Made by a program: the position numbers and the translations under genes. From Candidatus Latescibacterota bacterium (GTDB lineage Bacteria > Latescibacterota > UBA2968), in NCBI GenBank assembly GCA_022821275.1, contig JAJEDY010000080.1, positions 60,481-124,480 on the forward strand: a DNA stretch of 64,000 nucleotides, in the 5' to 3' direction. The notes below the pieces were generated by a model. That model had not been told where the DNA came from, ran no database searches, and was given only the letters and a program-made list of their open reading frames with translations. Position 1 is the stretch's first letter; each line of letters starts with the position of its first letter. Shown piece by piece: positions 52,123 to 60,130 of this stretch.

Positions 52123-53696
52123 GCGAGAGCCAGAACATTGAATGGAAAGAGTCGTGGCGAGACGAATACCTGAAATGGGTCTGCGGATTCGCCAATGCTC
52201 AGGGCGGCGTACTGGAAATCGGCAAGAATGACCGGGGTGAGGTAGTCGGGGTGAAGAATATTCTCCGGCTACTTGAAGATATCCCCAATAAGGCTCAGTC
52301 ATTGCTCGGCATCGTGGTTGACGTGAACCTGAAGTCGGAAGATGGCGGAGAGTATCTGGAAATCGCGGTTGATCCCTACCCGAATCCAATTAGCTATAAG
52401 GGCGAATTCCACTATCGAAGCGGCAGCACCAAGCAGGTGCTCAGAGGCGCGGCGCTTAGCCGCTTCCTGTTGCAGAAATATGGACGAACATGGGACGATG
52501 TACCTCTGCCGGGCGTCGGTCTCAAGGATCTGGATGGTCGTGTCTTTGATGAGTTTCGCCAGCGGGGTGCTGACAGCGAACGCTTGCCACTGGATATCCT
52601 GGAGGAATCCGATGAGGAAGTAATTGAAAGACTTCAGTTGCGAGAGGCGGATTTCCTAAAACGCGCCGCGGTAATGCTCTTTCATCCAGCACCGGACAGG
52701 TTCGTGATGGAAGCCTATGTGAAGATCGGCTATTTTCGCGGTTCGGAACTGCTGTATCAGGATATTGTCGAAGGCGATTTGTTTACTCAGGTCAATCGAA
52801 CAATGGACTTGCTGTACACGAAATATACGAAGGCATTGATTTCCTATGACGGCGTTTACCGCGTGGAGACCTTTCCAGTACCGCGTGAAGCTATGCGTGA
52901 AGCGGTAATCAATGCCATCATTCACCGTGACTACGCCAGCCCTACCACAATTCAGATTCGCGTGTACGATGACCGGATCTCAATCTGGAATGCGGTGCAG
53001 TTGCCGCCTGAATGGGATGTCGATCAACTTACTGGGGAACTTTCGTCAAAACCGTATAATCCGCGGATTGCCTACGCATTCTTCCGAGCTGGAATGATCG
53101 AAGCCTGGGGACGGGGTATTCGGCGGATCGTGGATATCTGCAAGGAAGCTGGCAATCCCACGCCAAAGTGGGAGTTGGAACCGGGCGGCGACGGTCTGTG
53201 GTTGAGGTTTCCGTTCTCCGCCGCGTATCAAGTACTCGATTCCCCTGTCGATAGTGCCACTACCCCAAAAACTACCCAAGAAACTACCCAAGAAACTACT
53301 CAAGAACAAATTTTGGCCTTACTCGAATCTGAGCCTGGGCTAACTCAGCGTATATTGGCCGAACATATTGGAATTACACTGGATGGGGTTAAGTACCACT
53401 TGACTAAGCTGCGCGCCGCTGGCGCCATCCGTCATGTCGGATCGGCCAGGGCAGGGCGATGGGAGGTGCTGAAAAAAACTACCCCAAAAACTACCCCAAA
53501 AACTACCCCAAAAACTACCCAAGAACAAATTTTGACCTTACTCAAAGCCGAGCCTAAGCTAACTCAGCGCATGCTGGCCGAACGTATTGGCCTTACGCTG
53601 GGTGGGGTCAAGTACCATTTGACTAAGCTGCGAGCGGCTGGTGCCATCCGTCATGTCGGATCGGCCAGGGCAGGGCGATGGGAGGTGCTGAAGTGA
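52119..53696 (+). CDS. AlbA_2/GHKL-ATPase protein with two nearly identical winged helices
   Basis: The 525-residue protein has AlbA_2 (WKESWRDEYLKWVCGFANAQ, GGVLEIGKND), the ATPase (REAVINAIIHRDY, YDDRISIWNAVQLP, GIRRIVDICK) and then a C-terminal tandem. Linker 1 (TTPKTTQETTQETTQEQIL) leads into winged helix 1. Linker 2 (KTTPKTTPKTTPKTTQEQIL) leads into winged helix 2. Both helices read GVKYHLTKLRAAGAIRHVG and SARAGRWEVLK; the nucleotide copies are almost identical. The linkers are built from 12-bp units (ACTACCCCAAAA). The duplication is recent and adds a second DNA-binding head. Confidence 0.85.
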   Translation: MSESQNIEWKESWRDEYLKWVCGFANAQGGVLEIGKNDRGEVVGVKNILRLLEDIPNKAQSLLGIVVDVNLKSEDGGEYLEIAVDPYPNPISYKGEFHYRSGSTKQVLRGAALSRFLLQKYGRTWDDVPLPGVGLKDLDGRVFDEFRQRGADSERLPLDILEESDEEVIERLQLREADFLKRAAVMLFHPAPDRFVMEAYVKIGYFRGSELLYQDIVEGDLFTQVNRTMDLLYTKYTKALISYDGVYRVETFPVPREAMREAVINAIIHRDYASPTTIQIRVYDDRISIWNAVQLPPEWDVDQLTGELSSKPYNPRIAYAFFRAGMIEAWGRGIRRIVDICKEAGNPTPKWELEPGGDGLWLRFPFSAAYQVLDSPVDSATTPKTTQETTQETTQEQILALLESEPGLTQRILAEHIGITLDGVKYHLTKLRAAGAIRHVGSARAGRWEVLKKTTPKTTPKTTPKTTQEQILTLLKAEPKLTQRMLAERIGLTLGGVKYHLTKLRAAGAIRHVGSARAGRWEVLK

Positions 53697-53724
53697 GTCT
53701 CTTCAAAGCAAGAGGAATAGAGGT

Positions 53725-56700
53725 ATGAGCACTGTAGGACAACGAGAGATTCTCACGCAGAAGCGCGTGATTGCGTTTTTCAGGGATGCGCTGGGCTATG
53801 CCTATCTCGGCAACTGGCAGGATCGCGACAATAACCGCAATATTGAGACGGAAGTGGTTATTGACTGGCTCGAAGGTCAGGGGCATAGCAGGAAGATCAT
53901 TGATAAGGTGCTGTTTGATCTGGGTAAGGCAGCTGCGCTTGGAGGGAGTAAGACGCTTTACGATGTCAATCGCGATGTCTATAGTTTGCTGCGCTATGGC
54001 GTGAAGGTGCAGCGGGATGTGGGCGAGCATACGGATACGGTCTGGTTGATTGACTGGAAGAACCCAGGCAACAACTACTTCGCCATCGCCGAGGAAGTGA
54101 CAGTTACAGCAGAGAATACCAGGCGTCCGGATATCGTGCTCTATGTCAATGGTATTGCGCTGGGCGTGTTGGAGTTGAAGCGTTCTACCGTCTCGGTGAC
54201 TGAGGGTATCCGCCAGAATCTCGATAGCCAGAAAAAGGCGTTCATTCGTCCGTTTTATACGACGATGCAACTCGTGATGGCGGGCAATGAAACCGAGGGA
54301 TTGCGCTATGGCATGATCGAGACACCGGAGAAGTACTGGTTGCGCTGGAAGGAGGCTGAGGCGCATTCGGATGCTGGGGATAATCCGCTGTTGCGGGAAC
54401 TGGACCAACTTTGTGGGAAGGAGCGGTTGCTCGAGATCATCCACGATTTCATTGTGTTTGACGCGGGGATTAAGAAGACTTGTCGGCACAATCAGTATTT
54501 TGGCGTGCGAGCGGCTCAGGAACAGGTGAAACGACGCGAGGGTGGCATTATCTGGCATACCCAGGGTAGTGGTAAGAGCCTGGTCATGGTCTGGCTGGCG
54601 AAGTGGATTCGCGAAAATGTCACTGATCCCCGGGTGCTGATCATCACCGATCGCACGGAACTGGACGAACAGATTGAAAAGGTGTTCAAGGGAGTCAGCG
54701 AAGACATTTACCGCACGAGTAGCGGTGCTGATCTGGTGCGTGTGCTCAATGCTGGCGGCGAGTGGTTGATTTGTTCGTTGATCCAAAAGTTCGGTACGTC
54801 GGAGGAAGGCGATATCGACGCGTTTATCGAGGATATTCGCAGGCATCTGCCCAAAGGTTTTCACGCAAAGGGCGAGATATTCGTTTTTGTGGATGAGTGC
54901 CACCGCACCCAGTCGGGAAAACTCCACGAGGCAATGAAGACTGTGTTACCGAGCGCGATGCTGATTGGCTTTACAGGGACGCCGCTACTCAAAGCCGATA
55001 AGCGGCGGAGTATCGAGACCTTTGGGCCGTACATCCACACCTACAAGTATGACGAGGCTGTGAGCGACAATGTGGTGTTGGATCTGCGTTACGAGGCGCG
55101 CGATATTGACCAGAATATTACCTCGCAGGACAGGATTGATCAGTGGTTTGAGCTTAAAACCAGAGGGCTGACCAACGCGGCGAAGGCGCAGCTCAAAAGA
55201 CGGTGGGGTACGATGCAGAAGGTGCAGAGTTCGCAAGACCGTCTGCAGAAGATCGTCGCAGATATTCTGCTCGATATGGAAACGCGCGATAGGTTGCAGA
55301 GCGGTCACGGGAATGCGATGCTCGTTTCCGGTAGTATTTATTCGGCCTGCCGCTTTTTTGAGATGTTTCAGCAGAGTGATTTGGCGGATAAATGCGCCAT
55401 TGTGACTTCCTATAGGCCGGCTCCGGCGGACATCAAAGGCGAAGAGTCTGGCGAGGGTCTTACCGAGAAGTTGCGCCAGTTCGACATCTATCGAAAGATG
55501 CTCGCGGCGCACTTTAATGAGCCGGAAGACACGGCGATGAATAAGGTTGGGCAGTTCGAGCGGGAAGTGAAGAAGCGTTTTGTCGATGAGCCGGGACGGA
55601 TGAAGCTCTTGATCGTGGTCGATAAGTTACTAACTGGTTTTGATGCACCATCAGCGACTTATCTTTACATCGACAAGCAGATGCAGGATCACGGTCTGTT
55701 TCAGGCAATCTGCCGCGTCAATCGTCTCGATGGTGAGGACAAGGAATACGGGTACATCATTGACTATAAGGATCTGTTTCGTTCGCTGGAGCGGTCAATC
55801 CGCGACTACACTGGCGAGGCTTTTGAGGGGTATGACGACGATGACGTGAGGGGGTTATTGAAAGATCGGTTACAGCAGGGGCGAGCGCGGCTGGAGGAGA
55901 CGCGCGAGGCGGTCAAGGCACTGTGCGAGCCGGTGGAACCACCGCGCGATACTGCGGATTATTTGCGTTTCTTTTGTGCTGCTGACGACGATGGGCAACT
56001 CAACGATAAAGAACCCAGGCGCATAGCCCTCTACAAGATGACCGCGTCGTTTCTGCGGGCTTATGCCAATATAGCGAATGAGATGCGCGAGGCCGGGTAC
56101 TCCGAAGATGAGGTGAGAGAGATCAAGGCCGAAGTGGGGCATTACGAGAAGGTGCGCGAGGAGGTCAAGCTGGCCAGCGGTGACTACATCAATCTGAAGA
56201 TGTACGAGCCAGCGATGCGGCATTTGCTCGATACGTACATCCGCGCAGAGGAGAGCGAGGAGCTTTCGACATTTGACGATTTGACACTTGTGGAACTGAT
56301 TGTCGAGCGCGGTGAGGCAGCAGTTGATATGTTGCCCGAGGGCATCCGAAAGAATTCCGAAGCGGTAGCCGAGGCGATTGAGAACAATGTGCGGCGGCTC
56401 ATTATCGACGAGATGGCGGTCAATCCCAGGTACTACGAGAAGATGTCGGAGTTGCTGGATGCTCTGATTTACCAGCGCAAGCAAGAGGCAATAGATTACA
56501 AGGATTACTTGTCCCGGATCGTCGTGCTGACGAAAAGGATCAGCAATCCACAGACGCAGTCTTATCCTTCCAGCATTGATAGCGCCGCATTGCGGGCACT
56601 TTTCGACAACTTGCAGGTGCAAGATCCTACGGTATCCTACGACGCCGAGCCACTTGTGGATGTTAAAGCGTCGAAGGCTCTTGCCATAGATAGTGCCATT

Positions 56701-56838
56701 CGCAATGTGAAGAAGGCAGATTGGCGGGGGAACAAATTCAAGGAACGCGAGGTCCTCAACGCGATCAAGTCAGAACTCGACGACGAAAATCTCGCGGAAC
56801 AGATATTTGCGATTGTAAAAAAACAACGGGACTACTGA
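53725..56838 (+). CDS. hsdR: Type I restriction endonuclease subunit HsdR
   Basis: The 1037-residue motor-nuclease is complete. The N-terminal nuclease has D136 (RRPDIVLYVNG) and E150-L-K152 (GVLELKR). The helicase has Walker A GSGKS (281-285), VDECHRTQSG, TGFTGTPLL and DKLLTGFDAP. A helical C-terminus for HsdM/HsdS docking follows. ATG 53725 has GAGG upstream. It needs HsdM and HsdS to cut; with hsdM decapitated in this locus, cleavage would require an HsdM from elsewhere. YgjP-like genes next to hsdR are common. Confidence 0.93.
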   Translation: MSTVGQREILTQKRVIAFFRDALGYAYLGNWQDRDNNRNIETEVVIDWLEGQGHSRKIIDKVLFDLGKAAALGGSKTLYDVNRDVYSLLRYGVKVQRDVGEHTDTVWLIDWKNPGNNYFAIAEEVTVTAENTRRPDIVLYVNGIALGVLELKRSTVSVTEGIRQNLDSQKKAFIRPFYTTMQLVMAGNETEGLRYGMIETPEKYWLRWKEAEAHSDAGDNPLLRELDQLCGKERLLEIIHDFIVFDAGIKKTCRHNQYFGVRAAQEQVKRREGGIIWHTQGSGKSLVMVWLAKWIRENVTDPRVLIITDRTELDEQIEKVFKGVSEDIYRTSSGADLVRVLNAGGEWLICSLIQKFGTSEEGDIDAFIEDIRRHLPKGFHAKGEIFVFVDECHRTQSGKLHEAMKTVLPSAMLIGFTGTPLLKADKRRSIETFGPYIHTYKYDEAVSDNVVLDLRYEARDIDQNITSQDRIDQWFELKTRGLTNAAKAQLKRRWGTMQKVQSSQDRLQKIVADILLDMETRDRLQSGHGNAMLVSGSIYSACRFFEMFQQSDLADKCAIVTSYRPAPADIKGEESGEGLTEKLRQFDIYRKMLAAHFNEPEDTAMNKVGQFEREVKKRFVDEPGRMKLLIVVDKLLTGFDAPSATYLYIDKQMQDHGLFQAICRVNRLDGEDKEYGYIIDYKDLFRSLERSIRDYTGEAFEGYDDDDVRGLLKDRLQQGRARLEETREAVKALCEPVEPPRDTADYLRFFCAADDDGQLNDKEPRRIALYKMTASFLRAYANIANEMREAGYSEDEVREIKAEVGHYEKVREEVKLASGDYINLKMYEPAMRHLLDTYIRAEESEELSTFDDLTLVELIVERGEAAVDMLPEGIRKNSEAVAEAIENNVRRLIIDEMAVNPRYYEKMSELLDALIYQRKQEAIDYKDYLSRIVVLTKRISNPQTQSYPSSIDSAALRALFDNLQVQDPTVSYDAEPLVDVKASKALAIDSAIRNVKKADWRGNKFKEREVLNAIKSELDDENLAEQIFAIVKKQRDY

Positions 56839-56839
56839 G

Positions 56840-57562
56840 GTGGAAGGTCATCGCATCGACATAGGTGGGATACCCGTAGAGGTCGTCCGCAAGGATATCA
56901 AGAATCTCCATGTGGGCGTGTACCCACCCGGTGGTCGGGTGCGGGTGGCCGCTCCACTGCGTCTCGATGATGACGCTGTGCGGCTGGCTGTTATTTCGCG
57001 TATAGGATGGATTAGGCGGAAACGGGCGGAATTTGAGCAGCAGGATCGCCAGTCCCAGCGGGAGTTTGTGACGGGAGAGAGCCATTACTTTAGAGGGAGA
57101 CGCTACAGGCTCAAGATGATTGAGTACGATGGTCGTCCGGGTGTGCAGGTGCTTAATAATGCGACACTGGGGTTAAGCATTCGTCCGGGGGATAGTCGAG
57201 ATGCTCGGGAAGCGATCCTTCACCGCTGGTATCGCCGCCAACTCCGCGACCAATTGCCTCCACTTCTCGCCAAATGGGAACGAAAGATCGGTGTGAAGGT
57301 TGCCGAGGTTCGCATTAAGAAAATGAAGACCCGCTGGGGTTCATGCAATGTGGAGGATAGACGCATCTGGGTAAATCTGGAACTGGCAAAAAAGCCGACT
57401 ATGTGTCTGGAGTACATTCTTGTACACGAGATGGTGCATTTACTCGAGCGCAATCACAGCGATAGGTTTCGGGATCTGATGGATACGTTTATGCCTCAGT
57501 GGCGTTTGCATCGAGACGCGCTCAATCGCGCGCCGCTCGCGCATGAAGACTGGCGTTACTGA
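56840..57562 (+). CDS. YgjP/SprT-like metallopeptidase (M48-type HExxH)
   Basis: GTG 56840 lies one base after the hsdR stop. The 240-residue protein belongs to the YgjP-like/DUF45 family. KTRWGSCNVEDRRIWVNLEL is its hallmark, and the zinc site is H196-E197-M-V-H200 followed by LLERNHSDRF. It is frequently coupled to type I R-M genes; its role there is not known. Translational coupling with hsdR is likely. Confidence 0.88.
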   Translation: MEGHRIDIGGIPVEVVRKDIKNLHVGVYPPGGRVRVAAPLRLDDDAVRLAVISRIGWIRRKRAEFEQQDRQSQREFVTGESHYFRGRRYRLKMIEYDGRPGVQVLNNATLGLSIRPGDSRDAREAILHRWYRRQLRDQLPPLLAKWERKIGVKVAEVRIKKMKTRWGSCNVEDRRIWVNLELAKKPTMCLEYILVHEMVHLLERNHSDRFRDLMDTFMPQWRLHRDALNRAPLAHEDWRY

Positions 57563-57575
57563 ATGGAATGTGGGT

Positions 57576-58400
57576 ATGTATAAAAAATTCACGGAATTAT
57601 TGCCCGTTTCTGGTAGCGACCTTCGCGAGTTGAGCAGGGAAAGGCTGGTGGATTATCTCACAGCTATTGTCGGAGATCGAGATGTACCGGAGACCGATGA
57701 TGCGTGGAATGAGCGACTTTGTGCGTTGGGATTTATGGTCGAACGGGAGGATGGTCCGCCTGTTTGTACGATCGCCGGGTTGATTTTGTTCGGCTATCGA
57801 CCGCGCCGCCTGTTGCGCCATGCCGGTATTCGCTGGATGTGTTTCGATGGGGAGGAAAAGACTTATGAGGCTCTTGACGATCAGGTGATTGAAGGGCCGC
57901 TTGTCGATCTCTGGCGGGTGCTGTCGGGGGGGCGTGAACTTGTGGAAAAGGGTCTCATTGAACGCCTTGCCGATGCGATGCGGCCATTCGTGTCCGAGGA
58001 GGCGGGGCAAGTAGATGAGTCTATGCGTCGGGAACGGCGTTGGCACTATCCGCTGGATGCTCTGCGCGAAGGTATTGTCAACGCGCTCACGCATCGGGAC
58101 TGGACGCGGTACGAGCAAATCGAAGTGGCCCGTTACGCAGATCGCATTGAGATTACAAGCCCCGGTGCGTTGCAAAATGGCATGACAATTGAAAAAATGG
58201 TCGCTGGCCAGCGCATCCCCCGCAATTTGCTCATCTCCGAGACATTGCGAGACTATAGCTATTCCGATGCGCGCGGCATGGGGGTACGGAACAAGATCAT
58301 TCCGCTGATGCGGGCGCAAAACGGCGTTGACCCGGAGTTTGAGGCGACCGAAGATTATCTGCGGTTGACGCTACGTAGAGGATCGACACATCAACTATAA
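57576..58400 (+). CDS. Truncated AlbA-less copy of the GHKL-ATPase protein (paralogue 1 duplicate)
   Basis: The frame matches paralogue 1 (44522-45775) from ELLPVSG to LRLTLRRG with few changes but lacks the AlbA_2 domain (about 140 residues). It may be read from ATG 57576 or from ATG 57543, which overlaps the YgjP stop. Both have weak ribosome sites. It is probably non-functional or a separate ATPase half. It overlaps the next gene's end by 6 bp, tail to tail. Confidence 0.6.
   Translation: MYKKFTELLPVSGSDLRELSRERLVDYLTAIVGDRDVPETDDAWNERLCALGFMVEREDGPPVCTIAGLILFGYRPRRLLRHAGIRWMCFDGEEKTYEALDDQVIEGPLVDLWRVLSGGRELVEKGLIERLADAMRPFVSEEAGQVDESMRRERRWHYPLDALREGIVNALTHRDWTRYEQIEVARYADRIEITSPGALQNGMTIEKMVAGQRIPRNLLISETLRDYSYSDARGMGVRNKIIPLMRAQNGVDPEFEATEDYLRLTLRRGSTHQL
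57590..58380 (+). repeat. Right copy of the ~790-bp direct repeat bracketing the defence island
   Basis: Same orientation and order as 44960-45750. Recombination between the copies would delete hsdS, Shedu, DUF2806, the two ATPase genes, hsdR and the YgjP gene in one step. Confidence 0.8.
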
Positions 58401-59945
58401 AGGCTCGAAATAGGTCAGATCGGCGCCGTGATTTTCCATTGCGAGCACTGAGTCGCCTTTCAGGCGCACTTTGATGTCCCGCGTGCGGTGTTTCAATACG
58501 ATTTCGCGCTCGGCGAGGGGAAAGCGCATTTCGATGGGGGTGTTGATCTGAGGCTCGGGGATTAAGAGATAGCCATTGGAGCAGGTGAAGCGGTCGGCGA
58601 TGGCGATATCGGACGGATCGACCCAGGTCGGGATGCGGACATACAGGGGACCGGGGGATTTGACGGTGATTCTCAGGCAGTTATTTGTGTAGGGTGATTC
58701 GACTTTGAGATGATCGGTTTCGTGATCGAAGTGGAGATTCACCCGGTGGATCGAGGATTCGGTGCGTGCGGCTTCGCGCAGGACTTCGCAGAGTGAGCCG
58801 ACGCCCCCGCCCACGATGTCCGTGTTAAAGCTGATTCGCTCGAAGTCGAGGGGCGCATGACCATAAGGTGCGGGGAAGCCAAAGCCGCCGAGATGCCGGT
58901 CTGCGACCTGGCGAAGTCCGTCTATGTTGTGCGGATTGGGCGGGTCTTCGATGAAAGTGTTGTCGCGCAACTGCGAGGGCAGGATGTGACATCGCGTGAT
59001 GCGCTCGGCGTCTTCAAAGTATTCGGTATATCCCTTTCTGCCCAGTATCAGGGCTGTTTCGACAATATCGCCCGTGTTGTTGATCTCTCCGCGGTCGGGA
59101 CTCGCATCATCTCCACTATTTTCAATTACCCATCCAATTTCATCGCGAATTTCCCACAGTCCATTGTCGTAAAATGCTTTGACCCGATTGAGCAATCGCG
59201 CGTCGTCGAGAAGGTCTGCGAGTTGTGCGAGCGAAGACATGACGCAGGTGGTCGAATGGGTGTGTGGTCCGAAACTCTCGCGGTTGTAAGTGCCCGATTC
59301 GAGGAAGAATTCGCGGGTCGTTTTTTCCTTCAGGATTACGGCGAGTTCGAGTGCAGGTCCGTAGCCCGTGGCGCGGTAGTATTTGACCAGGGGACCGATT
59401 GATCGCGCGATTCCGGTGATAAAGGTGTTTTCGCGCACTTCTATGCCGTGCTCATTTTCAAGGCGATTGAAGTCCCAACCCGAATCCGGTTTGAATAGCT
59501 CGACTATGTCCCGGATGCTGTTTTCGGCAATTTCGCGCGCGCGATCGGAATTTCTGTATTTGACCAGCGAGTACAGGGCGTGGAAACCCTCGCGCACGTT
59601 GTGGGTGGTGAAGCTGTTGACCGATCCATCGATCTCCGTGCGGTTGAGGGGAAGCGCGACCGGTCCGCTGTAGGAGAAGAAGGCGGCGTTGGCGTGTTTT
59701 TCAATTGCATCGGGATCCACGGATATGCCGCCCGCATCTTCGGCGTTGAGCAATGCGTTGAGGTGTCGGCCAGGTACATGCGATTCGGAATGGACGCCGC
59801 TAAATCGCAGTTGCGGATTTGGTCTGACTTCGGAACTGAAGAAGGGAATGTCGTTGTCGTCCGCGTTGAAGACATTGCTCATCATTCGGCAGCCCAGGCG
59901 GATCGCGTCGATGATGTGGGTGGTGTTGATGTTGGAGAGTTTCAT
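58395..59945 (-). CDS. Alpha/alpha-toroid protein resembling GH127-type glycosidases
   Basis: The 516-residue protein reads like an alpha/alpha-barrel followed by a beta domain: NVREGFHALYSLVKYRNS near 115-132, RESFGPHTHSTTCVMSSLA, then the late beta part with YVRIPTWVDPSDIAI, which resembles the GH127 beta-sandwich motif (LRIPxW). No signal peptide. A cytoplasmic glycosidase or sugar-binding protein is likely; catalytic residues were not identified. It is divergent from the SusC-like receptor, 185 bp away. Confidence 0.6.
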   Translation of the reverse strand: MKLSNINTTHIIDAIRLGCRMMSNVFNADDNDIPFFSSEVRPNPQLRFSGVHSESHVPGRHLNALLNAEDAGGISVDPDAIEKHANAAFFSYSGPVALPLNRTEIDGSVNSFTTHNVREGFHALYSLVKYRNSDRAREIAENSIRDIVELFKPDSGWDFNRLENEHGIEVRENTFITGIARSIGPLVKYYRATGYGPALELAVILKEKTTREFFLESGTYNRESFGPHTHSTTCVMSSLAQLADLLDDARLLNRVKAFYDNGLWEIRDEIGWVIENSGDDASPDRGEINNTGDIVETALILGRKGYTEYFEDAERITRCHILPSQLRDNTFIEDPPNPHNIDGLRQVADRHLGGFGFPAPYGHAPLDFERISFNTDIVGGGVGSLCEVLREAARTESSIHRVNLHFDHETDHLKVESPYTNNCLRITVKSPGPLYVRIPTWVDPSDIAIADRFTCSNGYLLIPEPQINTPIEMRFPLAEREIVLKHRTRDIKVRLKGDSVLAMENHGADLTYFEPL

Positions 59946-60031
59946 TTTGTGAGGACCTGTTTAAGGGGTGATTTCGCGGTTTTTTTTTGAATAACCCTTT
60001 TTTTTTTATAAGATAACGGGCAAACTTCCGC

Positions 60032-60060
60032 TTGACAATGGCAATTGGAGTCCATAAACT
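60032..60060 (+). promoter_or_regulatory. Sigma-70-type promoter of the SusC-like receptor gene
   Basis: TTGACA, a 17-bp spacer, then TAAACT (4 of 6 match). Transcription would start about 60 bp before the ATG at 60131. Confidence 0.65.
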
Positions 60061-60130
60061 TACATTTGAGTTAGAATCATAAAATATCGGTTTTTTGTCG
60101 TAAGTTTTTTCACCCCAAAGGAGGTAGAGC

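Noticed and set aside
53470..53525. KTTP-coding 12-nt units as a CRISPR-like repeat
   Set aside because: They are in-frame coding microsatellites within a protein linker.
53623..54927. Long minus-strand frame of 434 codons opposite hsdR
   Set aside because: It lies antisense to a clearly recognised HsdR and winged-helix region, and its translation has no domain character.
55870..56622. Minus-strand frame of 250 codons opposite hsdR
   Set aside because: Antisense shadow of a conserved gene.
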